A stretch of 64,000 nt of DNA from Eudorina sp. 2006-703-Eu-15 (GCA_003117195.1 BDSI01000074.1:207913-271912), one strand, 5' to 3'; positions 20,951-35,665 are shown, numbered from the stretch's first letter. The notes: a model not told the origin generated them from the sequence alone. Program-made: numbers and translations.

Positions 20951-23595
20951 TGAAACTGAGCTGCGCATGTGTGTGTGTGTATAGTTGCATAGCATATCTG
21001 ACCGTGTGTGTGTGTGTGTGTGTTATCAGGAGTGTGTGACATGCGGTCAAGGGGCACAGCTAAGCCCTGAAGATGTGTCCGTATGTCACACGACTACCCC
21101 TGCCGGACCCAATACTGCAATACGAGCACACGTGTGTGTGATGAGGGGGGACCGATTGGGTGTGGGGGAGGGGGCGCCCTCAGACTGCCCATTCGGTGAC
21201 TTCGCTTGGGGGTTGGCTCTCTTGATTGGCATACGGGGGCCACCAGGGGGTTTCGGGGCCATGCATGCGAGGAATAGAGGGAGGGTTCGTGATTACACAA
21301 CAAGCCCAGAACGTGTACAGGCGAGGAGGGGGTTATCTACACTGGTGGGGCGCTTTGAGGCGGGTGCGACAGGTTGGGGGCACGGGACGGCTCGATACAC
21401 AGCATACTGTATATGAGATGGACATTGACCGTTGCCGTTACTGTTCGTGAGCGACCGATATCGTGTTGTGACCAGAGTTGTGTGTCACCAGGATGGCGCC
21501 TGTGGTTGTGTTGGAGATGCTGGGCGAACGAATGGACACTGTGGACTGCTGGAGCGCTCGTGTGGCGGGTTAAACCCAAGGCGTCCCGCGCAGCAGCTGG
21601 CGATGGATGTGCGGATGCAAAGGGCCGGTTGCGGCGGGTTTGCGAGCCAGGGTTTGTCAGCCGATGGATTGCGTCCATAACCAGCCCGCCGCTGGAGTCC
21701 CTACCCGGGGCCCATAAGTGGATACCCTACGACTTTGTTCCGAGCGCAGAACGGCTCAGTGGTGCCTTCACTGTGTCGCCAGCGTAGCCAGCTCCGTTTC
21801 CCCGACCTCGCAACTTACGTTTCGCAACGCGGGTCTTCGAACACTGATAAGGGCAGCAACAGCAGCAGCAGTCGGCCAAGGGAGGAGCCGGGCATGAACG
21901 CAGCGCAGGTTCTTACCGGGGGAGGTCAGCATCAATGCAAAGTATGCACACCGCCTCACACGATGCCGTACATGCGGTACGATTAGTACCGGTTACTCTG
22001 CGTTTTACGTTTTACGCCAGCGGAACAAGTGTTGTGAGAGAAATCCAGACCCAACCAAGAACCCGAACGTTTGTGAACAACACGGGGAGAACAATACGGG
22101 TTACGGATGTCGTATGTACGACACGTACATATCTGCCAACCTAACCACTGAAACGGTGAGGGCTCAGTGCGCGCGAGCACGCAGTCGCACGTGTAGTTAC
22201 ATGCAGATCTTGGCTGATGGCATATGGTGAAGGCTAACGATTGGTTGAGCCGGATTCAGACAGCGATGTGGTTCGCCAAACCCTCTGACGCGGTCCCATA
22301 TGCTAGTCTATGGGACTTCGGCTCGTCTAGACATCGTTTGTCCTGGCTGGTGATGCCCAGAGGGGCTTACCTAACCTTGCTCACTATAACTGTAGCATGT
22401 CGTACCAGCCCCGGCCGCCGAGTGCCGTAACGCGCCTGGATTACACGAACTCAGCCGCTGGCCGTACATATCCGTACCTTGCCAGCAGGGGCGCCGGAAT
22501 CGACAGCACAGCGCCAGGGCGGTGCGGCCCGCCACGGCGCAGCCGGTCGGAACGCCGCCGCCGCCGCCGTCACTCACACCACACCGCGCAGTGAAGGCGT
22601 CCCACGGGTCCGCCCCGGTCGCAAGGGGGTTTTCCCACCTCGGGAGGCTCCCGTCGTCATCCCAGCACTTATGCCGCCACTGCCGGCATACCGTCTCCCT
22701 CCGGCCGCCCAACAAGGGGGCCATCGGGCGCGAAGGACAGCTTCCGGCGGACCCATCGGACGATCCGTCACGCCACATCAGGCTCGCGAGGCCCATACTT
22801 GCCCTCCTCCAGTCAGTCACTCTCGGGTGTGGAACTTAGGGCCTTTGGGGGCGGAGACCCCCTCACGACCCGGACGGACGTGTCACCCGAACTTCCACAA
22901 CCCGTTCGCCCGCCCGCCTCCGTGCCGCGAGCCCGCGACGGTCCCGCGCTTCCGCGATCGGCGATCGGTGCAGCGGATGCGGACCCAGTTGCCTAGCCTT
23001 GGCCTTAACCTCCGTAATGGGGCGCGGAGGGCTGCTGCTGCTGGGTGATGAACCCGACGATCCCCCTGCCGCGGTACCCGATGCCGCACGGCCTCTCTGT
23101 CCCGCGCGCGTGTGTGTGTGGTGTATCGCTGGCAGCTGGCCCCCCCCCGCCGCAGCGCTCTCTCCCCCTCCTCCTCAAGGGGGGAGCAGCACACGAATCG
23201 ACCCCCACCAGCACCTCACCGGCAACCAGGCGGGAAGACACACATCCACACACGGTCGTGTGATGGTTAGCTAGGAACCAGATTGAACCGGGCACGCTCC
23301 TTCGCTAAACACGCACTGGTACTTTTACTAGTGATGGTAGTCACAGCCCGACACCAGCCATTGGTGCCCTGTCCCATGCTTCCATCGCTGTTTCCCGCCC
23401 ACTGCTCCTCCTGCGCCTCCGGTTTCTCTGCCAGCCGCTGACCCCACCTCACCCACCCCACCCCACGGCCGACCGCTCCTTCTCAGTCCTCAAGCCCCTG
23501 TGCGGTTCCCGTCATCCGCCTCGGGGCCGCATCTCAGCGGCTCCGCTCCCCTGGAGTGCTCCGCGCCCCCGCCACGCCCCCCTGGAGCCCTCCGC
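20948..23595. other. Intergenic region, no gene supported
   Basis: Moderately GC-rich DNA with several open frames of 60-190 codons on both strands, none with recognisable motifs or clean splice partners. The 22400-23050 part is the most gene-like, with overlapping frames on both strands and a minus-strand end reading GIGYRGRGIVGFITQQQQ, but no coherent model could be built. It probably includes 3' UTRs of the flanking convergent genes. Confidence 0.45.
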
Positions 23596-24949
23596 TCAGG
23601 GCTCATAGATGACCTGGCACGTGCTGATGGTGACGTCCGGTACGGGACGCTCATTGACGTACGTCCGCAAGTTCTCTAACTTCCCCAGCACCTCCAAACC
23701 TGCACAACCCGGGGAGGGGGAGGGGCGCGAGAGGCAGGAGTCGGAAAGAGGCGAGGGGCCGCGATATATGAGTGGGCGACAGCAGATACGCTGCAGCGCG
23801 GACTGACAGAGCACCAGGGAGGGGGACAGCCTTGGAGCCTCCTGCGCGGGTCCTTCGCGTCAAGCCCCACACCCACGTCAGGGGCCCTCCACGATGCTGG
23901 TGCACCCGCCTGCCGCGGCGAGGTGGGGGTTAACAGAAAAACCCAGAAACGAACGGCGAGGTGAGGTTGCCACATGCCAGCCAACCGGGACCTGAGCCCC
24001 TGGGTCCTCCTCTTCCCCATGTCCCCCTGCGCCCACCAAGGGCACCCCCCACCGGACCCATGGGTCATCCTCCTGCCCCCGCGCACCCACCCTCCGCAGT
24101 GAGGACCTTCCCGAAGGCCACCCGCTTTCCGTCCAGGAAGGGCAGCGGCGAGAGCGTGATGTAGAACTGCGAGGCGGCGGTGTGCGGCTGACCCTGGTTG
24201 GCCATGCCCAGGATGCCGCGGTCGTCGTGTTTGACCGCGAAGGTCTCGTCGGGAAGCGTAAAGCCGGGGTCGCCCTTGCCGCTGCCGTTCACCACGTCGC
24301 CGCCCTGCACCCAGCCGCTCTTGACCACCCGGTGGATCGGCGTGTTCTGGCAGGGAGGGAGGGAAGGGAGGGGAGGGCGGGGAGGGAGGGGTATGTGAAA
24401 TTAGTAGACATATTCAAACTGCGCTGCTGCCAGAGCAAAGTCCGGGGAGGGAGGGGAGGCATGAGATTGAGGAAAGGGCGGCACGAGTGAGGGAAGGGTG
24501 GGGAAGGAGCAGGCAAGTGGGAGCAAACCGCGTGGATGAGTGCGGATTGTGTGTAGTAGGGCTGTGGGAGGCTGTCAAGGGCCGAGCGCCAGGTACGTGG
24601 ACCGGATGGATGGCGAGAGGGTGGCGCGCGCAATATGGGAGGGGGCCGAGATGAAGGCTTAGCGGACCCCTGACTTGTACAGGGCGATTGTTTCACGAAG
24701 GCACTTTGCAGGCCGTGTGGTGTGGCACGCCATGACCCATTCCGCATGTTGCTTCACCTCGTATTGATGTTGACTGCCTCCTTTCACGAGTCGTAGAAAG
24801 TTTGCACATGTTGCTGGTGCAATGTCGGTGTATAGCTCAAGGACTATCGTGCCGAGTTCCAGTCCGGCTTGAAAAAGGGTGAATGCGACATAAGTCCGGC
24901 CAGTGGTTTTGCAATACTCCAACATCGCGTCTGCACTTTCGAACTCCAT
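23596..24949 (-). CDS. Cyclophilin-type peptidyl-prolyl isomerase, PPIL6-like
   Basis: Three minus-strand exons: 24949-24758, 24346-24091, 23699-23596 (183 residues, stop TGA); phases 0 and 1 agree. The cyclophilin core is clear: GTIVLELYTDIAPATCANFL, HRVVKSGWVQGGDV, RGILGMANQGQPHTAASQFY and FLDGKRVAFGKVL, ending in an NERP motif. Compared with canonical cyclophilin A, the Arg and Gln of HRV..QGG remain, but the active-site Phe-Met pair is Gly-Trp, Trp121 is Phe and His126 is Arg. GW.QGGD, the gap-free VAFG segment and NERP are features of the PPIL6 subgroup, whose isomerase activity and role are poorly known. There is no signal or transit peptide, so a cytosolic or nuclear location is likely. 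The N-terminus is shorter than animal PPIL6; an unseen upstream exon is possible but not needed. Confidence 0.85.
24391..24441 (-). repeat. Dispersed intronic element, family A, copy in cyclophilin intron
   Basis: TTAGTAGACATATTCAAACT then GCGCTGCTGCCAGAGCAAAG, about 45 bases from the acceptor of the 24347-24757 intron, same orientation relative to the gene as the Toc64 copies. Confidence 0.85.
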
Positions 24950-25225
24950 GTTACTTCTTTGATCGCAAAATTGGCAAGACCTTTCTTAGATACAGTAGAC
25001 GGCCTGCGACAAAGCTATAAGCAACACAGTCGTACGGTTCTTCCGCGTCACACCAGCTCATAATCACGGAAACGATGGTGTCATTCTGCTGGAATGGGAC
25101 GATGCTTCCGTCGTACTTTTACTTAACCGAAACGGTTGCCTGGATACTGCCGGCAAAAAGTTCCGGTCCCAGTGGCTTACAACTCCCCGTAAGACACAAA
25201 TTATTACGATATAGCACCCTCATAC

Positions 25226-25579
25226 TTGTCAGCCAGCACGGGCGTTCCTAGTTGCTGCCCACGTGTGCTACCTCTGGACGACCTTTCCATGCATGCACTT
25301 CACGCCGCTCTTTCCGCGCGGAAGGATGCCGACTCGCCAGCAGTTGCGGAGCTGCTGGCGGTCCTCGAGGCAGCAGGCCCAGAGCTGACGACTATGGATG
25401 TGCAGATTTCGTCTTTTGGTGCGCGGTTTGGGTTCGGAGCTCGGCAGCGTCTGCGTGAACGGGGCCACGCGAAGGTTACAACAGACGCACAGATGCCTCT
25501 GCTTACATCCACGTTGCGCTGTTTTGGCAAGAGGGGCCAGAAGGCTAACGTTGTGGAGTATGGCGCTCTCCAGACCTGA
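25226..25579 (+). CDS. Unassigned ORF, possible first exon of a plus-strand gene
   Basis: Open frame of 117 codons with in-frame starts at 25226 and 25290, divergent from the cyclophilin gene (277 bases apart). The part LHAALSARKDADSPAVAELL followed by AVLEAAGPELTTMDV looks like genuine amphipathic helix and weakly recalls a TFIIS N-terminal helical bundle, but the rest of that domain is not evident. Possible donors lie at 25432 (TTTG then GTGCGC). It could be the 5' exon of the sulfotransferase-like gene that follows, or an independent gene. Function not assigned. Confidence 0.3.
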   Translation: MSASTGVPSCCPRVLPLDDLSMHALHAALSARKDADSPAVAELLAVLEAAGPELTTMDVQISSFGARFGFGARQRLRERGHAKVTTDAQMPLLTSTLRCFGKRGQKANVVEYGALQT

Positions 25580-25832
25580 CGTCCCATGTTCCGTTCGGTG
25601 GTCGACCAACCTGTGTTGGACCTCCGCCACTCGTGCCTTGCAGGCGGTGTCGGCAGTACCCAACTTTCCAACCACCTGAACGCACACGGTATAACCACCA
25701 ACCTCCTCACCGACGCGGATAATCTCCGACACTGTCCTCGGTACGGCTCCGGGCCGGTGGGTCGAACTCCCGGGCTAGTGGTCTGGTCGCGGGATCAATC
25801 CTCTCAGCAAACCCTCGCTCAACTTTGGCCCC

Positions 25833-25872
25833 TGGCCTGGCCTGGCCTGGCCTGGCCTGGCCTGGCCTGGCT
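25833..25872. repeat. (GGCCT)n tandem repeat
   Basis: About seven copies of a CTGGC/GGCCT pentamer. Confidence 0.92.
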
Positions 25873-26377
25873 TGCCCAGCTCCACAGCAGGCGCTTGCCG
25901 TTCAGCTGCCATAGCTGTTGTTTTGGGACCCCAGGACCTTGCAAGTTTGTGCAGGCTGCGCACAGGAAAACGAGCCGGGCACCGCTTTAGGGGCTTTGGG
26001 GCGCCGGGGTCTCCGGGTACGCTGTTGGTCCCTCCGACGACGACCAACAGCCCGCTGGCGTCTGGCCTCCCGCAGCGCGCCAACCCCGCCCTGGGTGCGC
26101 GGAAATGTTCTGACGGTCCTCGAGTCATCATCTCCCCCCCCGCCCCCGCCGGCTGCTGACGTCAAGCCCTGCACCCGAATCCAGGGATCGAGCGTCATGC
26201 GCCCGTCAATCCTCGTTGGACCCCCATGACCCCCTTGACCTCGTTGACCAATTTCCTATATCCCCATGACCCTTCCCGGGGGCCTGAGCGCCTGAGCGCT
26301 GCTCCCAGTACCGAGAAACGAAGGCATCCGGTGACCGGCAGAGGGCCAATCGGGCGCATGTCCCCCTTCCCCCGCAG

Positions 26378-28920
<2,543 letters not shown>

Positions 28921-29320
28921 CCGGGCATGCAGCCTCGTGCGTCGGTGGCGTGAACGTTCCCACCGTGAACTTTGCTCGGTGCACGTTCCAACGCAGGCCG
29001 CCTTCAAATGATTTCACTGGACGATATGATGACAATAATTTTGATGTTGCATTTTGACCTTGGACAGAAGCTGTGACTTTGCACAGCGATACTTGTTGGA
29101 GGGTCCGGCGTGCCGCCATCTGAATTTGTGCACGAGGAGTGAGGATTAATTTAGTGCGTATCGATAGTTCAGCAGGAATGGAGGTGGTTCCCGCGACAAT
29201 TAGGTTACGAGGTTGCGATGCCTAAGGGTTGAAACGTTCCTTCATGCGGCGCTGCTCACATGCTCGCGATGAGGGTGCAATTTTTATGTCTGCCGAATTA
29301 TTTGTGTTGCATACCCAATC

Positions 29321-29325
29321 TGTAA
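29321..29325 (+). terminator. Candidate poly(A) signal TGTAA for the sulfotransferase-like gene
   Basis: TGTAA about 400 bases after the putative stop at 28920, and about 180 bases before the peroxiredoxin start codon. If used, the intergenic space to the next gene is very short. Confidence 0.35.
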
Positions 29326-29504
29326 TGTGCGTCATCCCCACTGCAGGATTGTCCTGTGTGACGAAGGTTCGCGGCGGATATCGTACTCCGAGTTATTAGC
29401 GACTTAAGCTCACACGTTACTACTTAATCGCATATAGACATACAGTTCCGCAAGGCTGTATTGTCCACACCACATTACCTTACCTTTTCCAACAACCCGA
29501 AACG

Positions 29505-31859
29505 ATGGTTGCCAAGATTGGTGCTCCGGCCCCGAAGTGGAAGGCCCAGGCCGTTGTTGACGGAGAGATCAAGGAGATCAGCCTGGATGATTACAAGGTA
29601 ATTTGGGCATAAAGTATCGGTACAAATTATGCAACAAGGTGCGCAGATCAGACCCTCGACAATTCACGCGCGACGTGGCCCGTAGGGCAAGTACGTGGTG
29701 TTCTTCTTCTACCCTCTGGACTTCACGTTCGTGTGCCCAACGGAGATTGTGGCGTTCTCTGGTGAGCGTTCACGGTTGCGCCCCCGTATCACGGCAGTAA
29801 TGCGTTTTAATGTTTATGCACTACAATTTGGTGGCCTTTTTAACGGATATAATGTGTTGAACCTTGTTCACAGATCGCCTTGACGAGTTCAAGGCCATCA
29901 ACTGCGAGGTAGGGCCGATTGCTACTACTTGGTTGACGAATGCCTGCTTCGTGGTGTTTATCAGTCGTAATTAAAGACATATGTAAAACCGTATGTGTGA
30001 ACTTGGCAGGTGATCGGGGCTAGCATCGACAGTCAGTTCACGCACCTTGCTTTCAGCAACACGCCGCGCAACAAGGGTGGCCTGGGTGGCTGCAAGTACC
30101 CGTTGGTGGCGGACCTGACGAAGAAGATTGCGCAGGTTAGTGTCGGGATCGCGTGTTCTGGTTGTCACTACTCGTACTCAGCACGCCAGGCAGGCGCCTG
30201 CGCTCTTCCTGCAGCATCGGCGACCCTTCGTGTAGTGCAGCATTGGTGGGCGACTGGTGGGCGACTATTGTATGCTCAACAGGGAATTTCCTTAGCCAGC
30301 CCCCCCTGTGCTCCCGCTGCGGCCCGTAGGACTACGGCGTGCTGATTGAGGACGGCCCGGACGCGGGTGTCACCCTGCGGTGAGTTTCACGGGCACGACA
30401 CTGAACGACCCGTGTATGTGCACTGTGCACTCTTAGTGCGTCGTAACAAGGACACCTATTGCGGGCATGGCTGCGAGATCCTAGGTGATGCGGCAACGGC
30501 CGCGACAGTGTGCACCGATACTGCCTAGGCGGCGGTCGACGTGCGGTGGGGTGACTGATTCGACGGGTGCAAGTCATAAGCTGCATACTGCTGCCAGCAG
30601 ACAACGTTCGGCGGCCGGCGGCAGCTGGGTCTCCTGCCTGGTCTTCCGCGTCTGCGGTCTTCCGTCCGCTCCAGTTCGCAATCCTCAGTAGAAAACATAT
30701 TAGGTTAAAGAAAGCTGGATTCCGGTCGACATGTCCTGTGCTGCACAGACTGTGCTGACTGTGCTGACCTGTGCTGACAGTAGGCAGCGCCTAACAAGGT
30801 TTTCCGCACTGGACTGGGCCGATGTGCTGTTCATTCGTCCGGTTGGTTGCACACAACCAAAAAACCTAATGCAGACTTCTGAAAGGAGAACTCGGACGTA
30901 CGGCCTGTGCCATCGCGACGCCGTACAAGTAGTTCGGCTCCCACCTAGCGGGTCGCAACTGGCGCGCGGGGGCCACTTGTATGAAGCCTAGCCTCAACCC
31001 CACGCAAATGTACCTCCCCGCCTGGATAGACATACGGAAGAATATGCTGTTGATCTGTGTTTCGCTGATTCCGGGTTATGAACCTATCACACCATAACCG
31101 ACCGAACACATTTCGGCGATGCCTCGGCGAACGAGGACGCCCCCCATTGTAGTGCCAGGTCTCAACTTACGGCCTGGGTTCACGTCCATGTCCTGTGCCC
31201 CTGCCTTGTGATGTTTTTGTCGTGTTCACAACGTGCAGTGGCCTGTTCATCATCAGCCCCACGGGCATCCTGCGCCAGATCACGGTGAACGACCTGCCAG
31301 TGGGCCGCAGCGTGGACGAGACGCTACGCCTGGTCAAGGCCTTCCAGGTGCGGGATTGGCGGGACGGGCGGTGCGGTGCCGGGCCGGGCAGCATATGGGA
31401 CAGGCTGACCCTCCTGAACAGTGTTGAGCGGTGTTCTGGGCTTCGGGCGCGCGACTGCAGTCCTGACATGCCGCTCGCTTGACACGTCCCGTCTGCCATG
31501 CTGTGGTGGTATGCCGGGCCCTGACGGGCCGGGCGGAGGAGCACGGCCTGACCTAACAAGGAACAGTATCGTCGTGCGAGTAGCAGTGATGGTTTCAGTG
31601 GGCGGCAGTCGTTGCCAGGTGGGGTACAAGTATCTGGTATGCCAACTCGTGTTTTTCGTTTGTGAAAAGCCGATGAGCTGCTAACGCGGCATGACAAGCT
31701 GAACACTGCCGGTTGCTTCTGTGCCCCCCTCTGCTGCCCTGCCGTGCGCAGTTCACGGACGAGCACGGCGAGGTCTGCCCGGCCAACTGGAACCCGGGCG
31801 CCAAGACCATGAAGGCCGACCCGAGCAAGTCCCTCGAGTACTTCAGCACTCTGTCGTAA
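29505..31859 (+). CDS. Typical 2-Cys peroxiredoxin
   Basis: Seven exons: 29505-29597, 29686-29761, 29874-29908, 30010-30135, 30330-30379, 31239-31347, 31752-31859 (198 residues, stop TAA). The peroxidatic cysteine Cys48 sits in [14 protein letters not shown], and the resolving cysteine Cys172 in [10 protein letters not shown]. The protein covers the complete family length with no transit or signal peptide, so a cytosolic form is most likely. It contains the GGLGG loop and ends with a YF motif (LEYFSTLS), the pair of features that makes eukaryotic 2-Cys peroxiredoxins sensitive to hyperoxidation. It reduces H2O2 and organic or peroxynitrite peroxides using thioredoxin as electron donor. Two acceptors are CCCGTAG rather than the usual CAG. 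The start at 29505 begins a perfect family N-terminus ([12 protein letters not shown]). Confidence 0.96.
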
Positions 31860-32276
31860 AGGCCCGGGGCTCCTGCTCTGAGCCTCAGTACGCCTGGCGG
31901 CCTGGGGCTGCTGCTCTGTCGCCTGGGGCTGCGCTGTCTTGACGACACGACATGAGGATATGTGGAGGCGGCTCGCTGATATGCTGAGTGTGCACGACCC
32001 CAGACGGTTGAAGTTCTCATCATGTTGCTGCTTTCAACGTTGCCATGCAATGTCTTGCTTCATGGTTGCAGTGCTGGTTCCGAACGGGTAGGGGTTCCGA
32101 ACCGGTTGGACGTTGCTGTTCGGGGGCAATGCTGGTTGAGGGTCGGTGGAAGGCACTGGGTTGTTGGTGTCCAACGAGTGGCCGGAGCAACCACTTGGTT
32201 CAGGGCGCGGGGCAAACCGTTACGCGGGATACCGCTGCGGGACATAGAAATGCGTCTTCTTGCGGAGATGCGGCCG

Positions 32277-32281
32277 TGTAA
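32277..32281 (+). terminator. Candidate poly(A) signal TGTAA for the peroxiredoxin gene
   Basis: TGTAA about 420 bases after the stop codon; first plus-strand copy noticed downstream of the gene. Confidence 0.5.
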
Positions 32282-33098
32282 CATCGGCTGTGACAACTAC
32301 GACAGGCCCTTCTGCGCATACGTGGATGAACCTGGCACACGGACACCGACACCGACAGCTCAGTGATCCATTATTTTATCAAGAGGAAACATTCTGGATC
32401 AGGAAGCCGAAACACAGAGAAATTTCTTATCGACACCTAAAGTTGGCTGGACCGAAGAGCCAAGCGCGTCTACTACACCACGACACGCGTCTACCGTACC
32501 TCTTTCGCGCTGGGAGCTAAGTGTCCAGACCCCACACGCCATACACGCGCATGCGGCGGTCGGCTCGGAGCGACATACCTGCACTCATCCGGACATTACA
32601 AAATCCTTAGACCCCGACCCCGACCAGTCCCTCTCGCATGACGCGCTCGGAGGCGATGTTGTTGCGGCGGACAGGTCGAGTCGCAGATGCCGCGGTCCGC
32701 GTCCTGGAGGCGCCAGGGGTCGTAGCCGGGCACGGAGGACCGAGGAGCTGTAAGCGAGCAAGCAAGCGGGAGGTTGGAAGCGGCGCCAGCACAAATTAAG
32801 AGGGGTTTTGATAAGAGCCGAGGGCGCTGGTGGACGTGTGGACGCATCATGTCTCATTCTCCTACCACCTGGTGCGGTCCTTTCACTCGCTGCGGTTGAG
32901 CTGAACCGGATATTGGTGCCCGACCCGACAGGGCGGAGTGCGCCGCGACCACAGCCCCACGCACACCCATCACCGTCATAAGCCCCGCATCTGCAGTCGC
33001 CAGAGTCAACGATGACGGCAGGGCGGCGCAGGTGGAGCGTGCGTTCGACCACGGCCAGACGTCACGGATAGCGACAGACAGCCCGTGGCGGATGTATC

Positions 33099-33368
33099 TC
33101 ACAGGTACTTGACGCCCAGCGCCCACTGCGCATCCAGCAGGATTAGTCTTGGGGTGATCATCACGGCGGGTCTTAGACGGATGAACGCGTGGACCGCCAC
33201 CTGCAGCCGCAGCTGTTGGTGATGTAGGTGATTTACCATGTGTACGGCAAGGAAGTTTGGAAGGTTCCTCGGTGATGTACGGCAGATACTCAAAGATCTG
33301 TACAGCTGCCGCGCAGTGAACGACTTCCATGAGCGCAAGCTAGCATGTAGGCCAAACAGACATTGCAC
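33099..33368 (-). CDS. Unassigned small ORF (possible 3' exon)
   Basis: Minus-strand frame of 89 codons ending NLPNFLAVHMVNHLHHQQLR and then LILLDAQWALGVKYL. The composition is balanced and helix-like. An internal acceptor-like CTGCAG at 33201 would allow a shorter terminal exon 33200-33099. A competing frame on the same strand (33330 down) starts MEVVHCAAAVQIFEYLPYIT. No family recognised; it may be a gene fragment. Confidence 0.22.
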   Translation of the reverse strand: MQCLFGLHASLRSWKSFTARQLYRSLSICRTSPRNLPNFLAVHMVNHLHHQQLRLQVAVHAFIRLRPAVMITPRLILLDAQWALGVKYL

Positions 33369-35338
33369 AACGCCATACCCGGGCCTACCTGCTTCCGAAC
33401 AAACACGGAAGCATGCTCAAGCCCCAACTGTCCCCACCTGCCGCCTCCCTCCTCCGCATACCCGCTTAGCTCTGCTCGCCCGCCTTACCGCGAGGTCCGG
33501 ACGCGCAGTCTTGGGAACCTTTTTTTCTGCCAACAGGTGACGCGTACAGCTCGCTTGCTTCGGAGGCGCAGCGTATGAGGCACCGTATTCGTAGTACGTT
33601 TTGTCTGAATGGAACCGCATCCCGCCGAACCGCAAGGCGCCCAGACTCAAATGCAATACTTGCTATGATTTAATGACTCGAATAGGATGTTTATGATCAA
33701 ACAGTTACTACAGCGCAGCATCCCTAATAATACTCGGACGGACAAACGGTTTCGTCATGGTACATCTTGGAACCGTTCGCGAAGTACTCTTTGCATCAGT
33801 AACGCTTCATATAGGTGCAGTCGTCGGGCCGGTTTTGTTCTGCCAAAGGTAGTCGTTAGTTCTTCTTTCGTTTCCAGTTCAGCCCCATAATGGTTACAAG
33901 TTTAGCGCTCATATATAATCATCACAAATTCACCTATTAAGTTGTTCATTTTAATTAGCTCTTATTGTGGCAGCCGCGCAAACGTGACATGGACATGTTC
34001 ACGTCACTTGTCGCTTTGCACTAAGCGCAGACGTCGGAGTTCCGGGTCGACAGGTTGATATACGTTGGTCTTGGGGATGGAAAGGCGACGTCGGCTTTCT
34101 CTTATCCCTTGCGCTTGAGAGTTCCTGAGTCCGGTCAGTGTGTAGTACATACCAAAGGCATGGTATCCCAATGCTTAGTTTGCGTCTCGAGTTCCCATAA
34201 GCTGCGCCCAGCTGTTGCACTTTCAGGTAAGGATCTGCACATTTCTAGGTTGTAGGTACAGGTAATTTGCTATATTTCGTTCATGCAATTATGAAATCAT
34301 GGTATGTGCTTATAATATGAAGCCACAATATATCGGCGCTTTGCATCATTTGAGGTCAAATGGTTTACCGTATGCCATCGCCGACGTCGTACCAAGCGAA
34401 ACCGAAGACCTCACTGGACCTCATGACGAACCTTGACGTGAAGTCACATATATGTCCTACCAAATATGAATTGTGGTCAAACGGTTGCGCAAATCGCGCG
34501 TGAATTGTTATAAAACCGTTTCATCCGCAATTATTGCGCGCACCAGGGTAGGCAGCCGAACTTCACAGAATGTACCCGTCTTCGCACTCTGGCACTCATG
34601 CGAGCCCATACTTGGGTCCTTTGGTGCAGAGGACAACCCGAGGGACCACCGGCTGACCAAGCCGACGCAGACGACGCTGTGTCTCGCAATAATGTCGGGC
34701 AGGACGGGAGCTGCAGACAGGCCCTTGGACGCAGGCCCCAGTGTTTGCGCCAGAGTAGCGAGGGCCCCCGAGGTGAGAACCCCACGCAATGAAGGGAACT
34801 CCGGCGGCTTGCAGCGCCACCGGGAAAGACACCGGCAGCGACTGCGCGGGCCCGGGGCGTGGGCCCGTGTCACGGTTGGCGGATGGCGATTGATGCACAG
34901 GGGGCGGCTTGGCGTGTCATGCTTCACGCTGGGCGGCAGCCCCGGGGCAGCCCCGTGCCCCAAGTGCCAGACTACCGGTACGTGCACGGGTTACGGTGCA
35001 CCGCTCGTGCCTGTCCGGGTGCATCGCGTTGCAGTGGACCCCGCGGGCCATCGGTGGCAGTCGCAGCCTCCTTAGTCCTTACCACACACGTGCTGCAGCC
35101 AGGACGGCGTCGTCCCACATGCACTGGTGTACCCCCGTAGGGGGCTGAGCCAAGGAACCAGACTTGCTTCCCTATGTGTGCCCATCCCTCACCTTGCGTC
35201 AATCCGTGCGACCACTGCTTGCGCCACCACGCAGCCCCAAATAGAAGTGGTGTTGCCGCGGCGGCGTAGGATGCACCGCCCCCAATCCCGGGTACCTTCA
35301 GCATCCGCAAGGGGTCACGGCTGGCCTACGCGAATGCC

Positions 35339-35665
35339 CTAGAATGGGAATGTATCCCATCCACCGTAAGCCGCCAATGCGCCTCCTTGTGTGCGTTTTC
35401 CCGTTTTCCCTTGCATAGTCTCTACCAACTTAGAGACCAGCCCCTGTACTTGGGGCTTGTTTTCCCCGACCCCCAGTGCTTGCCACGCGCGCTCCCCTCC
35501 TCGACCACGCGCAGCTGCAACCCTTCCAGCCCGGGCCGCTCCCCCTCTGGCCGCGTTTATGGTAGCAGGGGGTTGCCCCACATATGTTGTGATGATACAG
35601 TCCAGTCCAGGGCTGCAACCTGGAGGCTGGCTCTGTTGTGACGCACCATCGGCAGCAGTGAACAA
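35339..35665 (-). CDS. Unassigned ORF
   Basis: Minus-strand frame of 108 codons; the C-terminal half (QALGVGENKPQVQGLVSKLV, then a Lys/Thr-rich segment and GGWDTFPF) has protein-like composition. No motif or homologue recognised and no splice partner found. It may be a decayed exon or mobile-element remnant. Confidence 0.18.
   Translation of the reverse strand: MFTAADGASQQSQPPGCSPGLDCIITTYVGQPPATINAARGGAARAGRVAAARGRGGERAWQALGVGENKPQVQGLVSKLVETMQGKTGKRTQGGALAAYGGWDTFPF

Noticed and set aside
22371..23295. A possible minus-strand gene downstream of the cyclophilin gene
   Set aside because: Several protein-like fragments, but no set of exons could be joined in phase and no family was recognised.
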